The translations under genes and the position numbers were made by a program. Shown here piece by piece: positions 1 to 8,414 of a DNA stretch of 64,000 nucleotides. The stretch is taken from contig JAJEGU010000033.1 of NCBI GenBank assembly GCA_022819645.1, positions 27,377 to 91,376 of the forward strand, written 5' to 3'. The notes beneath the pieces are model-generated. The model saw only the letters and a program-made list of their open reading frames with translations. It had not been told where the DNA came from and did no database searches. Within the stretch, counting starts at the first letter, position 1. The number at the start of each line of letters is the position of its first letter. The DNA comes from Pseudomonadales bacterium. Lineage in GTDB: Bacteria; Pseudomonadota; Gammaproteobacteria; Pseudomonadales; Pseudohongiellaceae.

Positions 1-861
1 GGCTCGGAAGTAGCTCCCGGTTCCCCGGAAGTGCTGCACCATATCATTACCACGGTGATTCCCCCCGAAGGCCGCCGGGATCCCATGGCAGCGATAGTCG
101 AGGCGATCAACGCGCTGCCGGAAGAGCGCGCCGTGAAAATCCGCACCGATATCTTCACCGCGGTCGTCGCGGGCGAGCCACCGCCGATCGACCGCATCTT
201 TGCGGAAAACCCCGACCTCGATGTAAGCGGCCTGATTGGCGGCGGAGACGAGAACCAGGGTTCCGTGGCGGGATATGCCCCGGGCAACAGCTTCTCCCTC
301 AATCCCGAAGGCGTCGGCGGTCTGCTCAAGGCCGGCTCCACGCTCAACCTGCAGATGCACTACACCACCTCGGGCAGGGAAACCGTGGACGCCACCGAAA
401 TCGCCATCTACTTCTACGATGAGGACGTAATCCCCGCCGAGCGCATGTCCGGCGGCGTGGGCAACGCCTTCACCATAGACATTCCGGCCCAGGCCAAGGA
501 CCACGAAATGCAACTCGTAACCCATGTCCCGGAAGAAGCCGAGATTTACTCCCTGATGCCGCACATGCATTTCCGCGGCAAGCGCATGGCCTTCACCGCC
601 CGCTACCCGGACGGCAGCGAGGAAGTGATCCTTTCAGTGCCCGCCTACTCGTTCAACTGGCAATTGAGCCACGAACTCGAAACGCCGTTGCGGGTTCCCG
701 CGGGCACCCGGATCGTCGCCACCGGCGCTTTCGATAATTCATCCCAGAACGAATACAACCCGGACCCGAATATCGAAGTCCACTGGGGCGAACAAAGCTG
801 GGAAGAGATGTTCATGGGCTTCTATAGCTGGAAGAACATCGATCAGGCCGGTTCCGAATAA
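1..861 (+). CDS. Copper type II ascorbate-dependent monooxygenase-like protein, C-terminal part (5' truncated by window edge)
   Basis: The reading frame is open from the first base of the window, so the gene begins upstream; the track's GTG start at 31 is probably internal. The visible 286 residues contain an LHHI segment, a QMHYTTSG segment and an MPHMHFRGKRM motif. This His-rich pattern is that of the C-terminal copper (CuM-type) domain of peptidylglycine/dopamine monooxygenase relatives, which in bacteria often follows a redoxin or cytochrome c part. It is probably an exported oxidoreductase, but the substrate is unknown and the N-terminal architecture cannot be seen. A strong terminator follows the stop codon, so this is the last gene of its transcript. 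Confidence 0.7.
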   Translation, partial: GSEVAPGSPEVLHHIITTVIPPEGRRDPMAAIVEAINALPEERAVKIRTDIFTAVVAGEPPPIDRIFAENPDLDVSGLIGGGDENQGSVAGYAPGNSFSLNPEGVGGLLKAGSTLNLQMHYTTSGRETVDATEIAIYFYDEDVIPAERMSGGVGNAFTIDIPAQAKDHEMQLVTHVPEEAEIYSLMPHMHFRGKRMAFTARYPDGSEEVILSVPAYSFNWQLSHELETPLRVPAGTRIVATGAFDNSSQNEYNPDPNIEVHWGEQSWEEMFMGFYSWKNIDQAGSE

Positions 862-886
862 AAGCTCGGCACACCAGGCAAGACAG

Positions 887-914
887 AAAAGGCGGGCATT
901 GCCCGCCTTTTCTT
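887..914 (+). terminator. Rho-independent terminator
   Basis: AAAAGGCGGGC and GCCCGCCTTTT form a perfect stem with a two-base loop, followed by TCTTT. It lies 26 bases after the stop of the copper protein gene. Confidence 0.85.
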
Positions 915-939
915 TGGTAATTATTTTGTGTAACAGCAT

Positions 940-1475
940 CATGGAGTACCTATCAGCCAGGATTGCAAAAGAGAAATGTTTTTGACATTACCTAGTCATG
1001 TTGGTAACGAGTCACAGAAGTGGTCGGGCAATTTTGGACAGCCTGAAATTGGGAGGTTTCAATCGGCGCTTTTGGGGAGAATTACGGGTTGATTGAATAC
1101 TCTAATATGGCATTTCGTGATCTTTGATACCAGATTCAATTAAAAATTCGGGAGAAATTCTTGGATTCGAGACTCTACCCCAAAGTTCAGTATGTGGGTC
1201 TCTTTTTATATCTTTCTTCATAACATACAAAATTTTTGGAACCAAAAAATCCATCATCGCTAGGCTATGTTGAATTTGCCTTACTCCTGTACCTGAGGGA
1301 TGTGTGTTGCGCCATGATGTCCTCGAAATCTGATCGGATGCAACAATCTATCACAGTGGTGTAGTCTGGAGGTCTGGAGGCGGCTAATCACCTACCTTTG
1401 GACATCGTCGAGTATACGAGGCGGGTGCAATCCGACCCATACATTCCTTTATTCATGCAATCCGGGTGCTAAGGG
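940..1475. other. AT-rich gap without a recognisable gene
   Basis: About 500 bases with clearly lower GC than the rest of the window and no ORF with a convincing ribosome site or protein signature. The base composition suggests acquired DNA or a decayed gene. The only structure I can support lies at its right end (promoter and inverted repeat, listed separately). Confidence 0.5.
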
Positions 1476-1503
1476 TTGACAAGATATGTATAGATGCAAT
1501 AAT
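1476..1503 (+). promoter_or_regulatory. Sigma70-type promoter of the small RHH-like gene
   Basis: TTGACA at 1476-1481 and AATAAT at 1498-1503 are separated by 16 bases. It points into the 1569-2083 gene pair. Confidence 0.55.
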
Positions 1504-1515
1504 GGAGACATCAAT

Positions 1516-1536
1516 TTGCCAGCTTTTTACTGGCAA
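1516..1536. promoter_or_regulatory. Inverted repeat in the 5' region of the RHH-like gene
   Basis: TTGCCAG and CTGGCAA are separated by CTTTTTA, just downstream of the predicted -10 box. The position suits an operator for the RHH-like protein itself, or an mRNA hairpin; the choice is inference. Confidence 0.4.
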
Positions 1537-1568
1537 GGCAATCAATGCAAACAAAGCAAGAGGTTGAT

Positions 1569-1784
1569 ATGGAAACTAAAAAAGTGACGATGGGCCTGAC
1601 AAAGCGAGACATTGCAAACACGGAAGTGCTGGTGGAACGCATGCATGCCAGAAACAAGGCGTCGGTCGTGAGCAATGCGCTTGCACTCACAGCCTTGTTG
1701 ACGGAGCGGACTGCGGAAGGCGATGAGCTGTTGCTACGAAAGAAAGATGGGACGATGGAGCGAATTCTTATTGCCAACATGTGA
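1569..1784 (+). CDS. Small ribbon-helix-helix-like protein
   Basis: 71 residues from the ATG at 1569, which has AAGAGG five bases upstream; the track start at 1545 lacks such a site. The N-terminus (METKKVTMGLT) looks like a short beta strand, followed by two predicted helices, the order expected of MetJ/Arc-type DNA-binding dimers. A basic tail (LLLRKKDGTMER) follows. The last codons overlap the next gene by four bases (GTGA), so the two are probably translated together. It may regulate its own promoter through the inverted repeat upstream. No family name can be given with certainty. Confidence 0.55.
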   Translation: METKKVTMGLTKRDIANTEVLVERMHARNKASVVSNALALTALLTERTAEGDELLLRKKDGTMERILIANM

Positions 1785-2083
1785 GTACTCAATTTATGAA
1801 TGAGCGGGAAGTTCGCGACGGATCTACCCGGGGTGACGAGTCGTTCCAACAGGACGACTGGGGCGATACGCTTGGAGCCAAGGAACCAGAACACAGAAGT
1901 GCCTATCATAGCGACATTTGGTTTTGGAGAATTACCGTGGTCGCCTTGGCCGTGATTGTATTGGTCTCGCTAGGCGGGGGAATCTGGCTGGCATCACTGG
2001 AAAAGGATATTCCCGAGGCAGTTCTGGCATTAGGCGCCACAGCTGTCGGCGCGCTTGGTGGGGTAGTCGCGGGACAACGTTGA
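1781..2083 (+). CDS. Small membrane protein of unknown function
   Basis: 100 residues with a GTG start that overlaps the stop of the RHH-like gene. A polar, acidic N-terminal half (about residues 1-44) is followed by two hydrophobic segments: a strong one at about 47-72 (VALAVIVLVSLGGGIWLASL) and a Gly/Ala-rich one at about 80-98. The C-terminus is short (AGQR). I do not recognise the family. The pairing of a tiny DNA-binding-like protein with a tiny membrane protein in an AT-rich island suggests an accessory cassette, but no activity can be assigned. Confidence 0.5.
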   Translation: MSTQFMNEREVRDGSTRGDESFQQDDWGDTLGAKEPEHRSAYHSDIWFWRITVVALAVIVLVSLGGGIWLASLEKDIPEAVLALGATAVGALGGVVAGQR

Positions 2084-2172
2084 GCCGGAACTGGCTTGTG
2101 CGGTCATCGCAGCACATCTTGTTGTACTTCCAGCGAAGAAGTCAACTCTGGTGCCGGAGCCAGTCTGCTTTA

Positions 2173-2213
2173 GGTATTCTCTGGAAATTCTCTCCATAGA
2201 ATTTTTCATTATC
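2173..2213 (+). repeat. Family C hairpin repeat, diverged copy
   Basis: It keeps the family C flanks GGTATTCTCT and ATTATC. Its stem is AAATTCT/AGAATTT instead of AAACTCC/GGAGTTT, so base changes on one arm are matched on the other. It lies between the small membrane protein and the convergent hydrolase gene and could act as a terminator. Confidence 0.7.
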
Positions 2214-2273
2214 ATCCTTAGTGCCGCATAGAAATGCTGCCGGGTTGAATCGACAGCATTTTCTTGTCTTCTC

Positions 2274-3305
2274 CTACCGCCACACACTCGCCGGCTGGGC
2301 GGGGTCGGACTCCAGGAAACGAATCAGGTCATTGTGGAACTGGTCGGAAATCTCGATGTGGGGGTTGTGGCCCACATCGGGATACAGCAGCAGCGCGGAA
2401 TTCCGCAACTCGTTGTGGACATGGGTGGCGCGGGCAACGAAGTCGTCGATCAGCAGATCGTCTTCGCCGCCGATGACCAGCGCCTTGGCATGGATATGCT
2501 GCCAGTCGTACACCACCGGATCGTTATACATCATGGCCGAAACCATGCGGCGCACCCGGGCGTAGTGGGGGTAGCCGCCGGAAAGCGTCTGGCCGTAGGA
2601 ACGCCGGACGAACTCCAGTTGTTGCGGCGGCCAGAAGTCGGTGTAATAGCGCTGATGGCCGCGCAGGATGGACTGGTAAGTCGGCACGCCGGGCTCGCCC
2701 GCCATGGGGTCGCTCCAGGGGCGGGATTGACGGGAATCCACCAGGCCGATCTGATTCACCATGACGACATGGCTGACGCTGTCCGGGTACTGCATGGAGA
2801 ATCGGCTGACCACCATGCCGCCCATCGAATGGCCGACAGCCGCCACCCGGTCGATATCCAACTCATCGAGTAGCGCCTGCATGTTGGCCGCCACAAAATT
2901 GAAGTTGTAGGGAATCAGGGCCTTGGAGGATTTTCCATAGCCGATGCGGTCCACGGCGATGACGCGAAAGCCCGCTTCGGACAAGATCCGGAATGTCGGC
3001 GAGTAGGCTTCGGAATAGAAGTTTCCGCCGTGTTGCCAGAACACCGTTTGGCCGTTGGCCTCGCCGGTTGACGGAATATCCATGTAGGCCATGCGCATTT
3101 TCTCGCCGTAGCGGTCAAACTCCAGAAACCGGACCGGCCAGGGATAGTCAATCTCTTCAAAATTGATCGACACCGGGCCCCAGTGCGCAGGCGCTTCGGC
3201 CGGCGGTTGCGCGGGCCACTCCTCTTCGGCAATCGCCCGGGACATCGCGAGCATTGCGCTGAGCGTGGCAACCAGGGCCAGCAGCGGGTGCTTGATTCTG
3301 TTCAT
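2274..3305 (-). CDS. Exported alpha/beta hydrolase
   Basis: 343 residues with an N-terminal signal peptide (cleavage after about ALA..AIAEE). The alpha/beta hydrolase fold is shown by an HGGNF oxyanion-type segment, the nucleophile elbow GHSMGG near residue 165, and a late acid/His pair (GGEDDLLIDD, then DVGHNPH). It should cleave ester or related bonds in the periplasm or outside the cell; the substrate is unknown. The start has AGGAG upstream. It is convergent with the small membrane protein gene and divergent from the methyltransferase-like gene. Confidence 0.8.
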   Translation of the reverse strand: MNRIKHPLLALVATLSAMLAMSRAIAEEEWPAQPPAEAPAHWGPVSINFEEIDYPWPVRFLEFDRYGEKMRMAYMDIPSTGEANGQTVFWQHGGNFYSEAYSPTFRILSEAGFRVIAVDRIGYGKSSKALIPYNFNFVAANMQALLDELDIDRVAAVGHSMGGMVVSRFSMQYPDSVSHVVMVNQIGLVDSRQSRPWSDPMAGEPGVPTYQSILRGHQRYYTDFWPPQQLEFVRRSYGQTLSGGYPHYARVRRMVSAMMYNDPVVYDWQHIHAKALVIGGEDDLLIDDFVARATHVHNELRNSALLLYPDVGHNPHIEISDQFHNDLIRFLESDPAQPASVWR

Positions 3306-3430
3306 GGTGTTCTCCTCAGGATGGAATTGCAGCCTGTAACGACCGGCGGATTATAGACTGGCCCGGCAACAATGTGCCGCCTGTTGAATCAGGTATCATG
3401 GATTGCAGTTAACCTTTCGGGGAAATAGCC

Positions 3431-3898
3431 ATGAGTGATTCAGCCAGTCGCCCGAAACGCATTATTATTCCGCCGGTCTGGTTCGCGCTCGGCCTGGTTG
3501 CGGTTTTCCTGCTTGACCGCGGATTCCCGCAAGCGGGATTTTCAGGCACGATGACTGTCGGTCTCGGCGTGATGCTGGCGCTACTCGGTCTGGCCTTGAC
3601 GATTTCCGCCGCGGGGCTGTTCCGGAAGGCGGAAACCGGCATCGTCCCCTTCTCGGACGCCTCCTCACTGGTCACCTCCGGCGCTTTCCGTTTCAGTCGC
3701 AATCCCATGTATCTCGGCATGGCGCTGGTGCTGCTGGGAACCGCGCTGATCACCGGCACGGCTGCCGGCTTGCTGGTTGCGCCAGCGTTCATGCTGATTA
3801 TCCAGTTGCGCTTCATTCTGGGTGAGGAACAGATGATGAGCGAGATTTTCGGCGGGGAGTACGAGGATTACCGCCGCAGGGTCCGGCGCTGGCTGTAA
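3431..3898 (+). CDS. Isoprenylcysteine carboxyl methyltransferase (ICMT)/PEMT-like membrane methyltransferase
   Basis: 155 residues with three to four transmembrane segments. The C-terminal half carries the family signature FSRNPMYLGM, a hydrophobic hairpin, and a closing E..YR.RV.RWL segment that binds S-adenosylmethionine in this family. Bacterial members methylate unidentified lipids or isoprenoids at the inner membrane. The gene is monocistronic, with its own start region after the divergent hydrolase. Confidence 0.75.
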   Translation: MSDSASRPKRIIIPPVWFALGLVAVFLLDRGFPQAGFSGTMTVGLGVMLALLGLALTISAAGLFRKAETGIVPFSDASSLVTSGAFRFSRNPMYLGMALVLLGTALITGTAAGLLVAPAFMLIIQLRFILGEEQMMSEIFGGEYEDYRRRVRRWL

Positions 3899-4007
3899 GC
3901 GCAAAAATGAGAATTGCCGGGAAATTGCGGCAATACTTGCATGGCGCTCGCCCGCTGGGGTAATGTCAGGGCGTTTCGCGGCTGCGGCCGCGCCTGCGAG
4001 TGAGGCC

Positions 4008-5288
4008 ATGGTGCATCCCTTTCCCCTTGCGCGAGCTTGCTCGCGATTGTTGTCGATTTTTCTGATTATTCTTGCGGCGTCTTTCTCCGTCCAGGCCCGG
4101 GCGCAGGAACGCGAGCCCGTGCGGATCGGCTTCATGGATCCGCTGTCGGGCCCCTTCGCCTCCATCGGCAGCAGTGGGCTGACAGTGCTTGAGTTCACAG
4201 CGGATTACCTGTTCAACTCCAGGGGCGGGATTCTCGGCGGACGCATGATCGAGATCGTGCCGCTGGACAACATGCAAAGCCCCACCGAAACCCAGATCCA
4301 GTTTCGCCGGGCGGTGAGCGAGGGCTTGCGGATCATCTTCCAGGGCAACAGTTCCGCCGTGGCGAACGCCCTCAATACCGCGGTGACGCGGCATAACCGC
4401 CGCAACCCGGGCCAGGAAATTCTGCAACTCAACTATTCCGCGGTGGACCCGATCCTCACCGAGGAAAACTGCAGTTTCTGGCACTTCCGCTTCGACGCCC
4501 ACGCGGTGATGAAGCTCAATGTGCTCACCGACTTCATCGCCCGGAATGAGGACATCCAGCGTATGTACATCATCGGCCAGGACTACTCCTTCGGCCATGT
4601 GGTCGCGGAAACTTCCGAGCGCCTGCTGCGCGAGAAGCGACCCGATATCGAGATTGTGGGCAATGAATTCCACCCCATCGGCCAGGTCAAGGATTTCACG
4701 CCCTACGTGACCAAGATCGTCGCCTCCAATGCCGACGCGGTCATCACCGGCAATTTCGGCGCCGATATGGTCTCTCTGGCGCGTTCGATCATCGATTCCG
4801 GCCTCGACATTCCCATCTACACTTTCTACGCCGCCTATGACGGCATTACCGCCACCCTCGGCGCCGACGGCAAGAACCGCATCCGCCTCGTCCACAATGA
4901 CAGCGCCAACCCCATTCCCACCGGGGAGCGCAAGCAATTCTACCGGGACTTCAAGACAGCGCACCCGGATCGGGATGTGACCCAGCCGCGGCTTGCCATG
5001 GCCCTGTCCATGCTCGTTCAGGCCATGGAACAGACCGGTGGCACCGACCCGTACGAGCTCGCCCTGGCGCTTGAGGACATGCGCTTTACCACCCTGAGCG
5101 GCGAGGAAGTCTGGATGCGCGGCAGCGACCACCAGATTTTCCAGGACCTGCACGTATCCGTGATGACCGATGAAAACATCGAGTTCGACGCGGACAACTC
5201 CGGATTCGGGCTGTACACCGAGCACTTCGTGCCGGCGGAACAAACCGTGATGGAAACGAGTTGCGAGATGAGGCGTCCGCAACGCTGA
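4008..5288 (+). CDS. Branched-chain amino acid-type ABC transporter substrate-binding protein
   Basis: 426 residues from the ATG at 4008, chosen because it begins a clear signal peptide (ARACSRLLSIFLIILAASFS, cleavage near AQA); the longer track start adds a non-signal-like stretch. The mature part begins VRIGFMDPLSGPFASIG, typical of the Peripla_BP_6/LivJ-UrtA type of periplasmic binding protein. It is the first of five importer genes in the order binding protein, LivH, LivM, LivG, LivF. Homologues bind leucine/isoleucine/valine, urea, short amides or aromatic acids, so the ligand cannot be named here. Confidence 0.85.
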   Translation: MVHPFPLARACSRLLSIFLIILAASFSVQARAQEREPVRIGFMDPLSGPFASIGSSGLTVLEFTADYLFNSRGGILGGRMIEIVPLDNMQSPTETQIQFRRAVSEGLRIIFQGNSSAVANALNTAVTRHNRRNPGQEILQLNYSAVDPILTEENCSFWHFRFDAHAVMKLNVLTDFIARNEDIQRMYIIGQDYSFGHVVAETSERLLREKRPDIEIVGNEFHPIGQVKDFTPYVTKIVASNADAVITGNFGADMVSLARSIIDSGLDIPIYTFYAAYDGITATLGADGKNRIRLVHNDSANPIPTGERKQFYRDFKTAHPDRDVTQPRLAMALSMLVQAMEQTGGTDPYELALALEDMRFTTLSGEEVWMRGSDHQIFQDLHVSVMTDENIEFDADNSGFGLYTEHFVPAEQTVMETSCEMRRPQR

Positions 5289-5307
5289 TTAAGGAAGATC
5301 GCGGCTT

Positions 5308-6258
5308 ATGCCGGAAGTTCTGGTTTTCGCCACCCTGAACGGCCTGGTCACCGGGCTGTTGCTGTTCATGCTGGCGAGCGGTCTCACCGTGATCTTCAGC
5401 ATGATGGGCGTACTCAATTTCGCCCATGCCAGCTTCTACATGCTCGGCGCCTATTTCGCCTATTCCATCAGCCTGTACTTCGGCTACTGGACCGGGCTGA
5501 TCCTCGCGCCGCTGATCGTCGGCGTGCTCGGCGCCCTGGTCGAGCGCTACGGGCTTCGGCGCGTACACCAGCACGGCCACGTGGCGGAACTGGTGTTCAC
5601 TTTCGGCCTCGCCTTTCTGATCGAGGAGGCGGTGCAGTTCTTCTGGGGCCAGGACACCAAGAATTATCAGACGCCCGACCTGCTCGACTTTCCCTTGTTC
5701 ACCTTGTTCGGCCAGGAGTTTTCGGCCTACCGCGGCTTCATGCTGGCGATTTCGATCGGCATTTTCATCGGACTCTACCAGGTGCTTACCCGTTCGCGCG
5801 TCGGCCTGATCATCCAGGCCGCGATTTCCCATCCGCATATGGTTGCGAATCTCGGCCACAACGTGCCCCTGATTTTCACGGCGGTGTTCGGTATCGGCAC
5901 GGCATTGGCCGGGCTTGCCGGGGTGATTGCGGGCCCGGTGCTGACGACTTTCCCCGGCATGGCGCTAGTGCTCGGCAGCATCGTATTCGTGATCGTCGTC
6001 ATCGGCGGGCTCGGCTCGCTGCCCGGGGCGCTGATCGCTTCCCTGCTCATCGGCCTGCTCCAGTCCTACGCCATCGCCGCCAATGTGGGCATGCCGGAAT
6101 TGCTCGAACTGCTTGGTCTCGAATTCCCCCGCAGCCATCCCCTGGATGATTTGTGGACGCTCAATCTGGCCCAGATCGCGCCGATCCTGCCCTTCCTGCT
6201 GCTCGTGCTCGTGCTGATATTCCGCCCCACCGGGCTCATGGGGAAACGCGAACAATGA
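5308..6258 (+). CDS. livH: ABC transporter permease, LivH type
   Basis: 316 residues, highly hydrophobic with about eight transmembrane segments. It carries LivH-type features such as SMMGVLNFAHASFYMLGAY near the N-terminus and VIVVIGGLGSLPGA in the C-terminal third, which belongs to the permease coupling helix region. It starts 19 bases after the binding-protein stop with AAGGAAG upstream and overlaps livM by four bases. With LivM it forms the inner-membrane channel of the importer. Confidence 0.88.
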   Translation: MPEVLVFATLNGLVTGLLLFMLASGLTVIFSMMGVLNFAHASFYMLGAYFAYSISLYFGYWTGLILAPLIVGVLGALVERYGLRRVHQHGHVAELVFTFGLAFLIEEAVQFFWGQDTKNYQTPDLLDFPLFTLFGQEFSAYRGFMLAISIGIFIGLYQVLTRSRVGLIIQAAISHPHMVANLGHNVPLIFTAVFGIGTALAGLAGVIAGPVLTTFPGMALVLGSIVFVIVVIGGLGSLPGALIASLLIGLLQSYAIAANVGMPELLELLGLEFPRSHPLDDLWTLNLAQIAPILPFLLLVLVLIFRPTGLMGKREQ

Positions 6259-7502
6259 AGGCGCTGGCGGCCAAATGGGGCCTCTGGGGCGGCTATCTCG
6301 CGGTGCTGCTGCTGTTGCCCCAGGTCTTCGATTCGATTCTGGCGATTTCGATATTCAACCAGATGGCCATCGCCATCGTCTTCGCCCTCAGCTACAACAT
6401 GCTGCTTGGCCAGGGCGGCATGTTGTCCTTTGGCCACGCGGTCTATTTTGGACTCGGGGGTTTTCTCGCCGTCCATGTGCTGCGGCTGATGGAATTCGAA
6501 GCGGTGTATTTCTCCATCGCCCTGATTCCACTGATCGGCGGATTGACGGGCCTGCTTGCCGGCATCTTCGCCGGCAGTTTCTCCACCCGCAAGGCGGGTA
6601 CGGTATTCGCCATGATTTCCCTGGGCATCGGCGAACTCGTGGCTGCTTCTTCGCTGATTTTCACAGGCTTTTTTGGCGGCGAGGCCGGGGTCAGCGGCGA
6701 CCGCACCTTCGGCCCGCCGCTGTTCGGCATGGATTTTTTCAGCGACACCGATGTGTACTATCTCGCCGTTTTCTGGGTTTTCGTCTCCACGCTGTTCATG
6801 TATCTCTTCACCCGGACCCCCGCCGGGCGCATGGCCAATGCCGTGCGCGACAACCCGGAACGGGCGGAATTTATCGGTTACAGCGCCCGCTGGGTGCGCT
6901 TCATCTCATTCTGCGCGGCCGGGACCTTCGCCGGGGTGGCCGGCGGGCTGTTCGCGCTTAATTATGAATTTCTCACCGATGAAAACCTGAATCTGGTGAC
7001 CTCGGGCCGGGTGCTGCTGATGGCCTATATCGGCGGGCTTGGATTCTTCATCGGGCCCATCATCGGCGCCATCATTCTCACCCTGATGAATTTCCTGCTC
7101 AGCAATTACACCGAATTGTTTCTGCTGTATCTCGGCATCCTGTTCGTGCTGACGGTGCTGTTCCTGCCCCGGGGATTCGCCGGTTTCATCATGATGCACC
7201 AGACCGCCTGGCTGCGGGGCAGGCTGCACGGTCTCGCCCTGCCCTATCTGCTCACCGGGCTGCCGGCGCTGCTGTTCATTCTCAGCGCCGTCTGCCTGCT
7301 GGAGCTTTCCCATGCCAGCGAACCGGTGCTGCATTTTCTCGGGCTCAGCCTGGCGCGGGATTCGACGCTGAGCTGGGCGGGGCTGGTGCTGGGCGCTGGA
7401 CTGGGAGCTTTTCTCACCGCAAGATCGACGCCGCGCCTGCGCCGGGCCTGGGAGGCCGCCAATGCGCCCGAAACCAGGGTCGGGCGGGAGCGGGCCTCAT
7501 GA
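6255..7502 (+). CDS. livM: ABC transporter permease, LivM type
   Basis: 415 residues from the ATG at 6255, which overlaps the livH stop (ATGA); the track start at 6153 lies inside livH and is rejected. It has many transmembrane segments and the LivM-type motifs LSYNMLLGQGGMLSFGHA and YIGGLGFFIGPIIGA. It is longer than many LivM proteins because of a C-terminal extension of about 100 residues (beyond GFAGFIMM), predicted to hold one or two more membrane helices. Its stop overlaps the livG start by four bases. Confidence 0.86.
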   Translation: MKALAAKWGLWGGYLAVLLLLPQVFDSILAISIFNQMAIAIVFALSYNMLLGQGGMLSFGHAVYFGLGGFLAVHVLRLMEFEAVYFSIALIPLIGGLTGLLAGIFAGSFSTRKAGTVFAMISLGIGELVAASSLIFTGFFGGEAGVSGDRTFGPPLFGMDFFSDTDVYYLAVFWVFVSTLFMYLFTRTPAGRMANAVRDNPERAEFIGYSARWVRFISFCAAGTFAGVAGGLFALNYEFLTDENLNLVTSGRVLLMAYIGGLGFFIGPIIGAIILTLMNFLLSNYTELFLLYLGILFVLTVLFLPRGFAGFIMMHQTAWLRGRLHGLALPYLLTGLPALLFILSAVCLLELSHASEPVLHFLGLSLARDSTLSWAGLVLGAGLGAFLTARSTPRLRRAWEAANAPETRVGRERAS

Positions 7503-8251
7503 GCATCCTTTCACTGCGCGGCCTGCGCAAGAATTTCGGCGCCACCGAAATCATCCGCGGCGTTGACCTTGGCATTGAAGACGGCGAAAAACACGCCATC
7601 ATCGGCCCCAATGGCGCGGGCAAGTCCACGCTGTTCCACCTCATCAGCGGCAGGTACGCCCCCAGCGCCGGCGCCATCGAGTTCAAGGGCCAATCCCTGG
7701 CCAACCTTCCGCCACACCGCATCAACCGGCTCGGCATCGCCCGCAGCTTCCAGGTCACCAATATCTTCCCCCGGCTGAGCGTATTCGAGAACATCCGCTG
7801 CGCCCTGCTGTGGCCGTCGGGTTACCGCTATTCCTTTTGGCGTCTGCTTGACCGCGAGGCCGGACTGAACCGGGAAACCGGACAGGTGCTGGAAAAGATC
7901 GGCCTTGCCGGGCGGGCGGAAATCCCCGCCGGCGAGATCGCCTACTCCGAACAAAGGGCCCTGGAACTCGGCATGGCGATCGCCGGCGGCGCTGAACTGA
8001 TACTGCTCGACGAGCCCGTCGCCGGCATGAGCCACAGCGAGGCCGACAAGGCAGTGGAGCTGATCCGCCGGGTCACGGAAGGCAAGACCCTGATCATGGT
8101 GGAACACGACATGAACATCGTTTTCGAGCTTGCCGACCGTATCAGCGTGCTCGTCTACGGCGAAGTGATCGCCTCGGGCGCCCCGGCGGAAATCCGCGCC
8201 AATGCCCAGGTGCAGGAAGCCTACCTCGGCGAGGCCCTGAGCGATGCGTGA
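7499..8251 (+). CDS. livG: ABC transporter ATP-binding protein, LivG type
   Basis: 250 residues. Walker A is GPNGAGKST near residue 39, Walker B is LILLDEPVAGMS, and the H-loop is MVEHDMNIVF. The signature region is IAYSEQRALELGMAI, a LivG-like variant of the ABC C-motif. It is translationally coupled to livM by a GTG/ATGA-type four-base overlap. It is one of the two ATPases that energise the importer. Confidence 0.88.
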   Translation: MSILSLRGLRKNFGATEIIRGVDLGIEDGEKHAIIGPNGAGKSTLFHLISGRYAPSAGAIEFKGQSLANLPPHRINRLGIARSFQVTNIFPRLSVFENIRCALLWPSGYRYSFWRLLDREAGLNRETGQVLEKIGLAGRAEIPAGEIAYSEQRALELGMAIAGGAELILLDEPVAGMSHSEADKAVELIRRVTEGKTLIMVEHDMNIVFELADRISVLVYGEVIASGAPAEIRANAQVQEAYLGEALSDA

Positions 8252-8305
8252 AAGATACCCGGACCCTCGTCTGCCATGCCGCGCGGAGCGAATCCCATCC
8301 CCACC

Positions 8306-8344
8306 GTCATTCTGCGCGGAGCGAAGCGGAGTCGCGGAATGACG
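8306..8344. repeat. Family B REP-like palindrome inside the liv operon
   Basis: GTCATTCTGCGCGGAGCG...CGCGGAATGAC is a single REP-like half of repeat family B. It lies in the 163-base gap between livG and livF, the only loose joint in an otherwise overlapping operon. Confidence 0.75.
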
Positions 8345-8414
8345 GTTGGTTGCGACTTGTCGACTTGGGACACCCACCCACAGAGCAGCCAGGGGCTCGA
8401 TGGGGGAACTCGCA

